In this document: positions 7,712-15,879 of the stretch, in pieces
Layout of the letters: each line of letters opens with the position of its first letter
How positions within the stretch are numbered: position 1 is the first letter of the stretch
NCBI GenBank assembly: GCA_902479075.1
Contig: CABSNK010000018.1
Span: 1-46,172, forward strand
Length of the DNA stretch: 46,172 nt
Source: an uncultured Collinsella sp.
GTDB lineage: Bacteria > Actinomycetota > Coriobacteriia > Coriobacteriales > Coriobacteriaceae
Reading direction: 5' to 3'
Translations under genes and position numbers: made by a program
Notes under the pieces: generated by a model
What the model was told of the DNA's origin: nothing
Seen by the model: only the letters and a program-made list of their open reading frames with translations
Database searches by the model: none

Positions 7712-9865
7712 TTACTGAACTTTGCTGGCGAACTCGAGGTATTGCATGCGCTGCAGCTTGTCGATCGTCGAGGCGTATGGGCTGTCTTCAGATTCCAAGT
7801 CGTAGCGCAGCCCGTCGGCACCAAGATAGCCGGCGACATTGATGGTGGGCACATCTGACCTTGTTGCAAGCAGGGCCTTTTGATAGTCAGTGAGCGGGGC
7901 GCCGATCTTATTAAGGGTAATAGCTGCAATCTCGTTTGCCCCGACGGTGTCGTAGACGTTGAGCTCGGTATTGCCGGCGATTTCATAGTTAGCCCAGACG
8001 AAATAGGTCGACTGATAGATACGGAAAGCGTGGCTTGCCGTATCTTCCTGAGGGTACAGCTCGTCGTTGAGAGTCGTTGCGGCGCTCGGCTGATGGTCGC
8101 CAAAAAAGACAAGAACAACCGGTCTGCCGATATTGCGGAGCTCGTTGATAAAGTACTCGAGGTCCCGGTCGGATGCATTGATGCAGGTGAGATAGGTGTT
8201 GAGCGCGCTATTGGCGCCCTCGCTGGCTCCCTCGACCCAATAGTTTGTCAGCTCTTCGGCGGGAACGGTGCCATAGTCGTAGCCGCCGTGATTTTGCATC
8301 GTGACGTCAAAGATGAACTGCGGGGCTTCGTCGGTTCTGAGCAGGTCGAGTATCTTGTCGTAGGTGGCGTAGTCGCATACGCCGGCATGGTAATAGGGCG
8401 CACCTTCGAAATCGCCGATTGAAAGAAAGTCTCCAAAACCCAGCTGCTGATAGATTTTATCTCGATGGTAGTTGACGGGGTTTTGCGGGTGCATAGCGGT
8501 AGTGGTATACCCGAGCTCTTTAAGGTCCTTTGCCAGGCTGTTGACGCCATTCATCTGATACAGCTGATAGGGGATTTTGCCTAATCCGACAAAGGCCGTT
8601 GTCGCTCCGGTCAAAAATTCGAATTCGGAGTTCGCCGTTCCGCCACCGGTGACCGAAGCGAGCATGGTGCCGCGAACAAGTGTGTCGGGAAGCGAGTTGT
8701 AGAATGCGGGACCGGTGTACCCGGCCGCCTGGAGCTGCTCAAAGCACGAAAGGTCGCTAAAACTCTCGTTCATGACGGCAACAATCGTCGGCTTGATTTC
8801 ATTGAACTGGGCAACGGCCGCCGCGCGCTGCTCGCTCGAGCCATACGTGCTGTCGTAGGCGGCGGCGAGCTCCTGCTCGATGCTCTGCGCCTCATCGGGC
8901 GTATAGTCTTCGGGTTTTTCAATGGGCAACTCGTTGACCATTTCGGTGAACGAAGTGATAAAACCCTGAGACGCATACGTGGTGATGGGCTGCCAACGGT
9001 CAAATCCAAAATCCAGCGACTGCTCCAAGTCGATGTTGGAAAAGCCCAAGAGCCCCACAACGGTCACTAGCAGAAAAGCGCAGAGGTTAGCGGCGATTGC
9101 GGGGAAGACATGGGCGGGCGTACGGAGCTTTCGCGGTCGGATAAGCGAAAGAAGCCCCAGGGAAATCTCCAGCAGGGCGAGTGAGGTTACGATTCCTGCA
9201 GTGAAGGTGAACTCATATCCCTCACTTACTTCCATTGCGGTGCCCAATGCCAAAATGTCGCTCGGCAGGATGGCCTCGCCTTTAAACGTTATGACGAAGT
9301 GCTCGGCAATGCCAAGGGTACAACAGACGACGGGCACGAGGGCCATGACTCCTCCATGACGCTGTCCCAGCAAATAAAGGGAGAGCAGAACCGTCGCGAG
9401 CAGCCCAACGGAAAACCCGAATGAGTTGGCGGGAATGCGATAGAACGTTTCGTTGCAGGCAATTTCGAGTGAAACGAACGAGAGCGCTGAAACAGCGGCG
9501 ACGACAAGGATGTCGCGGCAAATACAGGCAACCGTTCCCGTCGCAAGATCGGTTTGGTCGATAAGTCCCGAAACCAAGGGCTCGACAAGAAGTATGACGG
9601 CGGCAGCACCGAGCGCCGAATAAGAAAGGACCCATAGGGAACAGTCCTCATTTACGAGCAATTGATTCGTAATCCATGCAGCTACCATGCCGAGCGGGAT
9701 GAGGAGCATCGCGCACCAAAAGACGCGGGCAATGGGCGGTTTTTCGTTGTGTTTGATTGAAAAATACACGCGCACGACGACGGCGGCCACGATAAGGACG
9801 GCGATGAATATGGGCAGATTGGCCATGCCACTCGAAGTGATTTCAAGGGGGATATCTTCGGTCAT
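7712..9865 (-). CDS. LTA-synthase-like membrane phosphoglycerol transferase/sulfatase
   Basis: A member of the alkaline-phosphatase/sulfatase fold group that includes LtaS and OpgB. Such enzymes move phosphoglycerol or related groups onto cell-surface glycans outside the membrane. In the 717-residue protein, roughly eight hydrophobic segments fall between residues 15 and 275, followed by an extracellular catalytic domain. Metal and catalytic elements are visible: VMNESFSDLS with Glu367, GGGTANSEFEF with the likely nucleophile Thr410, and FFGDHQP. Firmicute LtaS has five membrane segments, so this is a distinct subfamily and the substrate is uncertain. The ATG at 9865 follows AGAGGAA. It is transcribed away from uvrA. 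Confidence 0.82.
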   Translation of the reverse strand: MTEDIPLEITSSGMANLPIFIAVLIVAAVVVRVYFSIKHNEKPPIARVFWCAMLLIPLGMVAAWITNQLLVNEDCSLWVLSYSALGAAAVILLVEPLVSGLIDQTDLATGTVACICRDILVVAAVSALSFVSLEIACNETFYRIPANSFGFSVGLLATVLLSLYLLGQRHGGVMALVPVVCCTLGIAEHFVITFKGEAILPSDILALGTAMEVSEGYEFTFTAGIVTSLALLEISLGLLSLIRPRKLRTPAHVFPAIAANLCAFLLVTVVGLLGFSNIDLEQSLDFGFDRWQPITTYASQGFITSFTEMVNELPIEKPEDYTPDEAQSIEQELAAAYDSTYGSSEQRAAAVAQFNEIKPTIVAVMNESFSDLSCFEQLQAAGYTGPAFYNSLPDTLVRGTMLASVTGGGTANSEFEFLTGATTAFVGLGKIPYQLYQMNGVNSLAKDLKELGYTTTAMHPQNPVNYHRDKIYQQLGFGDFLSIGDFEGAPYYHAGVCDYATYDKILDLLRTDEAPQFIFDVTMQNHGGYDYGTVPAEELTNYWVEGASEGANSALNTYLTCINASDRDLEYFINELRNIGRPVVLVFFGDHQPSAATTLNDELYPQEDTASHAFRIYQSTYFVWANYEIAGNTELNVYDTVGANEIAAITLNKIGAPLTDYQKALLATRSDVPTINVAGYLGADGLRYDLESEDSPYASTIDKLQRMQYLEFASKVQ

Positions 9866-9983
9866 GGACGTTCCTCTGTTACAGCAAATTAAGTTCAGTT
9901 TTAGATTACTCTAACCTTTCCACGGCATTTCGAGAAACAAAGCACCCGACACGCAAAGCAAAAGGTCTGCGAATCTTGTATTA

Positions 9984-10014
9984 CGAACATCTGTGCGCGT
10001 TGAGTGCGTTAAAC
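9984..10014 (+). promoter_or_regulatory. Putative uvrA promoter with LexA-like box
   Basis: CGAACATCTGTGCG (9984-9997) resembles the actinobacterial/Gram-positive SOS box (CGAAC-4-GTTCG) with a mismatch in the right half. It would overlap the -35 region of a promoter with -10 TTAAAC (10009-10014). The 193-base gap also holds the start region of the divergent LTA-synthase-like gene. Confidence 0.3.
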
Positions 10015-10058
10015 TCATCGACAGTGTGATTTGAGGTTATAGGAGGCAAGGAGCTTCC

Positions 10059-12938
10059 ATGTCTGATTCTTCTATCGTTATCCGTGGTGCGCGCGAACAC
10101 AACCTGCGCAATATCGATGTTTCCATCCCGCGCGACGAGCTCGTGGTCATTACCGGTCTTTCGGGCTCGGGCAAGAGCTCGCTGGCGTTTGACACGATCT
10201 ATGCCGAGGGTCAGCGTCGCTACGTGGAGAGCCTGTCGAGTTATGCGCGCCAGTTTTTAGGCCAGATGGACAAGCCCGATCTAGACTCGATCGACGGCCT
10301 TTCGCCGGCCGTCTCGATCGATCAGAAGACGACGTCCAAGAATCCGCGCTCGACGGTGGGTACTGTAACTGAGATTTATGACTACCTTCGCTTGCTTTTT
10401 GCACGCGTGGGCACGCCGCACTGTCCCGAGTGCGGTCGCGTTATCGAGCGCCAGACCACCGACCAGGTCGCCGATAAGGTCCTGGCAGCGGGAGAGGGTC
10501 GTCGTGCGTTTGTGCTGGCACCGGTGGTGCGCGGGCGCAAAGGCGAGTACGCAAAATTGTTCGAGGATCTTCGGGCTGAGGGCTTTAGCCGCGTGCGTGT
10601 CGACGGCGAAGTACGCTCGCTCGACGACCCCATCGATCTGGACAAAAAGTTCAAGCACGATATCGAGGTCGTAGTCGACCGCATCGTGATTCGGGAAAAC
10701 TCTCTGGGCCGTATCGCCGAGTCGGTTGAACAGGCGACTGCCTTGGCACACGGCAATGTGAACGTGTACATGCTGCCCGAGCGCGACGCTCCCGAGGGAA
10801 CCGAGGGCGAGCTGCTGGAGTATTCGCTGGCACTGGCGTGCCCGGAGCACGGGCATTCCATCGACGACCTGCAGCCGCGCGATTTCTCGTTCAACGCGCC
10901 CTATGGTGCATGTCCCGAGTGCGATGGCCTGGGCTTTAAAAAGACAGTCGATGCCGAGGCGCTGATTGAAGACCCCTCAAAGTCGATTGCCGACGGAGTC
11001 TTTGGTAGCCTGTTCGGCAATTCCAACTATTATCCGCAGATTTTTGCTGCGGTCTGCAAACACTTTAAGGTGAGTGCCGATACGCCATGGGAGGACCTGC
11101 CCCCGCGGGTGCGTCGTGCGTTTTTGGATGGCATGGGCGACACGAAGATTTCGGTCGACTATCAAAAGCTCGATGGGCGTCGCAGCCAGTGGGACACTAA
11201 GTTCTCGGGTGTGCGCAATATCCTGTACGAGCGCTACAACGAGACGACGAACGAGAACACCAGGGCTCGCTTGGAGAAATACATTCGCGAAGAGCCATGC
11301 TCGAGCTGTCACGGTGCTCGCCTGCGTCCCGAGATGCTTGCCGTCACCGTGGGCGGCAAGTCCATTTACGATGTCTGCTGCCTGTCCTGTCGCGAGTCGC
11401 TCGAGTTTTTTGAGGACCTTGAGCTCACAGAGCGTCAACAATTCATCGGCGGTCGTATCGTCAAGGAAATCCTGGAGCGCCTGCGTTTTCTGGTCGATGT
11501 CGGACTCGACTATCTGACGCTCGATCGCGCCTCGGCGACGCTTTCTGGCGGTGAGGCCCAACGCATTCGCCTGGCAACGCAGATCGGCGCCGGCCTCATG
11601 GGCGTTCTGTACATTCTGGACGAGCCGTCGATCGGCCTTCACCAACGCGATAACGAACGCCTGATCAAGACGCTCGAGCGCTTGCGCGATATCGGCAATA
11701 CCGTTATCGTCGTCGAGCACGACGAAGATACAATTCGCGCTGCAGACTACGTGATCGATATGGGTCCCGGTGCGGGCGTTAACGGCGGACACGTGGTCGC
11801 CGCGGGAACGCCTGCCGATATCATGGCATGCCCCGATTCCATGACGGGTGCTTATTTGACCGGCAAGCGGATGATCCGCGTGCCCGATGAGCGCCGCAAG
11901 CCCGGCCGCGGCTGTCTTAAGATCACGGGCGCCCGCGCTAATAACCTCAAAAACGTTACCGCCAAGATTGAGTTCGGTACGCTCACAGTCGTTACCGGTG
12001 TTTCGGGATCGGGCAAGAGCTCCCTGGTCACCGATACGATTGCGCCCGCGCTTACGAATGCCATCCATCGTTCGACGCGTCCTGTGGGGCCGTACAAGAA
12101 GATTGAGGGCATTGAGTGCATCGATAAGGTAATCGATATCGACCAGTCACCGATCGGTCGCACGCCGCGTTCGAACCCTGCGACCTATATTGGCCTTTGG
12201 GATGATCTGCGTGCGCTATTTGCAAGCACGCCGGAGTCGAAGGCGCGCGGCTACTCGCCGGGACGTTTCTCCTTTAACGTAAGCGGAGGTCGCTGCGAGG
12301 CGTGCAAGGGCGATGGCCAGATTAAGATCGAGATGCACTTTCTTCCCGATATCTATGTCCCCTGTGAGGTATGTGGCGGCAAGCGTTATAACCGCGAGAC
12401 GCTCGAGGTTACCTACCGCGGCAAGACAATCTCGGATGTGCTCGACATGAGTGTCACCGAAGCACTGGCTTTCTTTGGGAATATCCCGCAGATTAAGCGC
12501 AAACTGCAGACCCTATATGACGTGGGTCTGGGCTACGTGAGCTTGGGTCAGCCCGCTACGACGCTTTCGGGCGGCGAGGCGCAGCGCGTGAAGCTCGCCA
12601 AGGAGCTTCATCGTCGCCAGACAGGCAAGACGTTCTACATTTTGGACGAGCCCACAACCGGCCTCCATTTTGAGGATGTTCGTCAGCTGCTCGACGTGTT
12701 GCAACGCCTGGTCGATGCGGGCAACACGGTTCTGGTGATCGAGCACAACCTTGATGTCATCAAGGTTGCCGACCGCCTGATCGATATGGGCCCCGAGGGC
12801 GGCAATGGCGGCGGAACCGTCGTGGTCTCAGGCACGCCGGAGCAAGTCGCGGCATGTTCGCAGAGCTACACGGGCAAGTTCTTGGCGCCGTTGCTCAAGC
12901 GTGACCGTGAGCGTCAGGCGCAGCTCGACGCACAGTAA
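10059..12938 (+). CDS. uvrA: UvrABC excinuclease subunit A
   Basis: UvrA is the dimeric ABC-type ATPase that finds bulky DNA lesions and loads UvrB. This 959-residue protein has two ABC modules with Walker A motifs at 33-40 (GLSGSGKS) and 647-654 (GVSGSGKS), and two LSGGEAQR signatures. Zinc-binding cysteine clusters include CPECGRV (from Cys122), the CPECDGLGF region and the C-terminal CEACKGDG...CEVCGGKRYN. The length matches the family (about 940-970). The ATG at 10059 is preceded by AAGGAG five bases upstream. It is a single-gene unit followed by a terminator. Confidence 0.98.
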   Translation: MSDSSIVIRGAREHNLRNIDVSIPRDELVVITGLSGSGKSSLAFDTIYAEGQRRYVESLSSYARQFLGQMDKPDLDSIDGLSPAVSIDQKTTSKNPRSTVGTVTEIYDYLRLLFARVGTPHCPECGRVIERQTTDQVADKVLAAGEGRRAFVLAPVVRGRKGEYAKLFEDLRAEGFSRVRVDGEVRSLDDPIDLDKKFKHDIEVVVDRIVIRENSLGRIAESVEQATALAHGNVNVYMLPERDAPEGTEGELLEYSLALACPEHGHSIDDLQPRDFSFNAPYGACPECDGLGFKKTVDAEALIEDPSKSIADGVFGSLFGNSNYYPQIFAAVCKHFKVSADTPWEDLPPRVRRAFLDGMGDTKISVDYQKLDGRRSQWDTKFSGVRNILYERYNETTNENTRARLEKYIREEPCSSCHGARLRPEMLAVTVGGKSIYDVCCLSCRESLEFFEDLELTERQQFIGGRIVKEILERLRFLVDVGLDYLTLDRASATLSGGEAQRIRLATQIGAGLMGVLYILDEPSIGLHQRDNERLIKTLERLRDIGNTVIVVEHDEDTIRAADYVIDMGPGAGVNGGHVVAAGTPADIMACPDSMTGAYLTGKRMIRVPDERRKPGRGCLKITGARANNLKNVTAKIEFGTLTVVTGVSGSGKSSLVTDTIAPALTNAIHRSTRPVGPYKKIEGIECIDKVIDIDQSPIGRTPRSNPATYIGLWDDLRALFASTPESKARGYSPGRFSFNVSGGRCEACKGDGQIKIEMHFLPDIYVPCEVCGGKRYNRETLEVTYRGKTISDVLDMSVTEALAFFGNIPQIKRKLQTLYDVGLGYVSLGQPATTLSGGEAQRVKLAKELHRRQTGKTFYILDEPTTGLHFEDVRQLLDVLQRLVDAGNTVLVIEHNLDVIKVADRLIDMGPEGGNGGGTVVVSGTPEQVAACSQSYTGKFLAPLLKRDRERQAQLDAQ

Positions 12939-12958
12939 AGAGATGTTGTAGCACCGAC

Positions 12959-12999
12959 GCGCCACCGATTCCTTCTGATTCGGTGGCGCTTCTGTGTGT
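12959..12999 (+). terminator. uvrA terminator
   Basis: A 12-bp perfect stem (12959-12970 with 12978-12989) and a 7-base loop follow uvrA. The T-tract is broken (TTCTGTGTGT), so termination may be incomplete. Confidence 0.65.
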
Positions 13000-13028
13000 C
13001 GAGATGGCATATGCGGCGGAATTGGCCC

Positions 13029-13034
13029 TATACT
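13029..13034 (+). promoter_or_regulatory. Possible -10 box for ybaK-murJ-uvrC
   Basis: TATACT lies 38 bases before the ybaK-type start. The -35 region is poor (TGGCAT at 13005-13010), so only the -10 box is suggestive. Confidence 0.35.
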
Positions 13035-13071
13035 TAATCCTTACGTCGCTCTGCGGGGGAAAGGATGTGCC

Positions 13072-13572
13072 ATGGCAAAGGCTGTTAAGACGTCAAAAAC
13101 CAATGCGATGCGCGAGCTGGAAAGCGCCGGCATCTCCTATGTTCTCCATACGTACGAAGACGATGGCGACGAATCGTCGGGGCTGGGCGTCGCGATTTCC
13201 GAGCAGCTTGGCGAGGAGCCCGGTCAGGGATTTAAGACCCTGGTCTGCACGACGCCGTCCAACGACCATGTCGTGTGCTGCATTCCCGTTGCCGACGAGC
13301 TCGACCTCAAGGCCGCCGCGCGCGCCGCAGGCGAAAAGTCGCTGACCATGATGCATGTCAAAGATTTGCTTGCCGCGACGGGGTATGTCCGCGGCGGTTG
13401 CAGTCCGGTCGGTATGAAAAAACGCTTCCGGACTCTGATTGATGAGACATGTATCCTTTGGGATACCATTTTTATCTCGGGCGGCAAGCGCGGCTATCAG
13501 CTTGAGCTTGCTCCCGATGACTTAGTTGCATTTTGCGGGGCGACGGTTGCCCCGATCACGAGAGAGGACTGA
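13072..13572 (+). CDS. ybaK: YbaK/EbsC-family Cys-tRNA(Pro)/aminoacyl-tRNA deacylase
   Basis: These free-standing editing proteins hydrolyse mischarged Cys-tRNA(Pro) or related aminoacyl-tRNAs. The 166-residue protein begins with the typical SKTNAMRELESAGI helix and carries the family signature YVRGGCSPVGMKK (Gly109-Cys110-Ser111-Pro112), with the conserved GYQLEL strand near the C-terminus. The start at 13072 is preceded by AAAGGA; a longer frame from 12994 has no reason to be used. It stops three bases before murJ starts, so the two are likely co-transcribed. Confidence 0.9.
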   Translation: MAKAVKTSKTNAMRELESAGISYVLHTYEDDGDESSGLGVAISEQLGEEPGQGFKTLVCTTPSNDHVVCCIPVADELDLKAAARAAGEKSLTMMHVKDLLAATGYVRGGCSPVGMKKRFRTLIDETCILWDTIFISGGKRGYQLELAPDDLVAFCGATVAPITRED

Positions 13573-13575
13573 GCG

Positions 13576-15879
13576 ATGCCGCAGGAAGAATCAAAGCGCG
13601 GAGCTCACTTTGCAAAAGGGTCGGCTCCTCAGACGCCCGCGCCCGAGGCCGCTTCGTTCGATAACGAGATTCGAAACGCCTGGTCCGCTGCCGCTGACCC
13701 GGGCGAGACGGCCGTGTACTTGCGTGCCGCCGGTGCCGGCACGGCACTTCCCCGTACGGTTCTTTCTTCGGCTCGTCCCGATGAGACGGCTGTCTTTTTG
13801 GCCGCCGCTCAATCGAGCGCCAGCGTGATGCCGATCGCCTCCGAGGCTCCTCGTGCGCCGCGTCCCGATGAGACGGCGGTGTTTTTGATGGCAGCCCAGG
13901 GAAAGAGCACACCGCAGAGCGCTCCTGCCGCTCGTTCCGCCAAGCCCACGGCTCATGATGATGGCGAACCGCTTCTTTCGGATGACGAATGGTCGCCGCT
14001 TGGTTCGACCGATCCCGTCGAGGGCGTGGCCATCGACGGTGATGACGACTGGGACCCTCTGTCGTTTTCTGCCCGAACCGTCGCCGCCAATGAAGTTGAC
14101 ACGGTGTTTGGCGACCATGCCATATTCGATGATGATGCCGTATCCGGTAGCAACATGCCGAACAGCGATGACGCCGCACCTGCTGATGACGCCGTTTTGG
14201 TTGACGATCCCTTTGCGATGACCGGCTCCTTTGCCGTCGTGGACGATTTGCCGCCACAAGATGAGGTTTATGAGGACTCTCAGGACGACGTAGACGATAT
14301 GGGTTCGTCGGACTACTCCACGGTTGGTCGTTCTGCTGGCCTTATGACCGTGCTGACCATCGTGTCGCGCGTCACCGGGTTTATCCGCACGTGGGCCATG
14401 GCGGCCGCCATCGGCATGTCGCTGCTCTCGTCCTCCTATCAGGTTGCCAACAACCTGCCCAACATGCTCTACGAGCTCGTGATGGGCGGCATGCTCGTTA
14501 CGGCGTTTTTGCCGGTGTATATGGGCGTGAGGCGCGAGCAGGGCCGCGAGGCATCGAACGAGTATGTCGGCAATCTGCTCGGTATTCTGCTTCTGGTGCT
14601 GGGCGGCATCTCGCTGCTGGGCACCGTGTTTGCTCCCGGCTTTATTTGGACGCAGTCGTTCCTTTCGGGTAATGGCGACAGCATGGATACCGCTGCGTTC
14701 ATGTTCCGCTTCTTTGCTATCCAAATTCTGTTTTATGGCTTGGGCTCGGTGTTCTCGGGTGTTCTCAACGCACACCGCGACTACTTCTGGTCGACGTTTG
14801 CCCCGGTTCTCAACAATGTCATCGTCATCGCCAGCTTTATGGGCTTTGCTCCCGTGTCTGCACAATTTGGCGAGCGGGTCGGCATTATCTTGATCGCAGC
14901 CGGTACGACCCTCGGCGTCTTTGTCCAGATGGCCTGCCAGATTCCCGCGCTTGGCAAGCATGGCGTGCATCCTCATATCCATATCGACTTTAAGGACCCC
15001 GCGCTGCGACAGACGATTGCGCTTGGTATCCCGACGCTGCTCGCCACGGTGTGCATGTTTGTCTCGACCTCCATTACCAATGCCGCCGCGCTGGTGGTGC
15101 AGCCCGAGACCGGCCCTTCCGTCATCGCATATGCGCGCCTGTGGTATACGCTGCCCTATGCGCTGATCGCTGCCTCGCTTTCGACGGCACTCTATACCGA
15201 ACTCTCCCACGATGCACAGGAGAAGGATTACGACAGCGTCCGCACGGGCATTTCGCGCGGTGTCGCCCAGATGCTCTTCTTCCTGATTCCGTTTGCGATG
15301 TACCTGATCGTCTTCGCCCGTCCGCTCAACATGATCTACTGCGCCGGCAAGTTCGATGAATCCGGTGTGGCGCTGGTGTCGGAGTTCCTTATCTATCTGG
15401 CACTTTCCCTGCCGCTCTACGGCGTGGTCGTGCTGATGCAGAAGAGCTTCTCGGCCCTGCTCGATATGAAACCTTATAGCCGCTATTGCTTGTACTCCGC
15501 TGTCGGTCAGGCCGGTTCGGTGCTGCTGTTTGGCGTGGTGCTGGGCTACGGTATGCCGGCAATTGCGCTTTCGTACGTCGTTGACTACGTGGTCTTGGTC
15601 GGATGCTCACTGTGGTGGCTGCGCCGTCGTCTGCATGGCCTTCAGGTCAAGTCTATCCTGCACGGCGGTTTCTTCGGCCTGTTGTTCGGTGGCTTGGGCG
15701 CTGCCGCGGGCGCCGGCGTCATGTGGGCACTTGAGCACTTTGTCGGAATGCTTGGCAGCTCGATCCTCATTACCCTGGGCTACGTTTGTGTTGCAGGCGT
15801 CGTCTCGCTTGCCGTGACTTTTGGCCTTGCCTTCGTCTTTAAGATGCCCGAGGTCTCGGCGCTGCTTCGTCGCAAGTAG
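13576..15879 (+). CDS. murJ: MurJ/MviN lipid II flippase with acidic N-terminal extension
   Basis: MurJ moves the peptidoglycan precursor lipid II across the inner membrane. Residues from about 250 to the end of the 767-residue protein form the multi-helix MviN core, beginning STVGRSAGLMTVLTIVSRVT and including the family segment NMLYELVMGGMLVTAFLPVY. The first 250 residues are not part of the flippase fold. They are acidic, rich in Asp, Ala and Pro, and contain three copies of a (P)DETAVFL-like motif (about 43-49, 68-75, 96-104) and other short repeats. AGAGGA lies eight bases before the ATG. Actinobacterial MurJ proteins often carry extra regulatory domains, but usually at the C-terminus. 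Confidence 0.93.
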   Translation: MPQEESKRGAHFAKGSAPQTPAPEAASFDNEIRNAWSAAADPGETAVYLRAAGAGTALPRTVLSSARPDETAVFLAAAQSSASVMPIASEAPRAPRPDETAVFLMAAQGKSTPQSAPAARSAKPTAHDDGEPLLSDDEWSPLGSTDPVEGVAIDGDDDWDPLSFSARTVAANEVDTVFGDHAIFDDDAVSGSNMPNSDDAAPADDAVLVDDPFAMTGSFAVVDDLPPQDEVYEDSQDDVDDMGSSDYSTVGRSAGLMTVLTIVSRVTGFIRTWAMAAAIGMSLLSSSYQVANNLPNMLYELVMGGMLVTAFLPVYMGVRREQGREASNEYVGNLLGILLLVLGGISLLGTVFAPGFIWTQSFLSGNGDSMDTAAFMFRFFAIQILFYGLGSVFSGVLNAHRDYFWSTFAPVLNNVIVIASFMGFAPVSAQFGERVGIILIAAGTTLGVFVQMACQIPALGKHGVHPHIHIDFKDPALRQTIALGIPTLLATVCMFVSTSITNAAALVVQPETGPSVIAYARLWYTLPYALIAASLSTALYTELSHDAQEKDYDSVRTGISRGVAQMLFFLIPFAMYLIVFARPLNMIYCAGKFDESGVALVSEFLIYLALSLPLYGVVVLMQKSFSALLDMKPYSRYCLYSAVGQAGSVLLFGVVLGYGMPAIALSYVVDYVVLVGCSLWWLRRRLHGLQVKSILHGGFFGLLFGGLGAAAGAGVMWALEHFVGMLGSSILITLGYVCVAGVVSLAVTFGLAFVFKMPEVSALLRRK

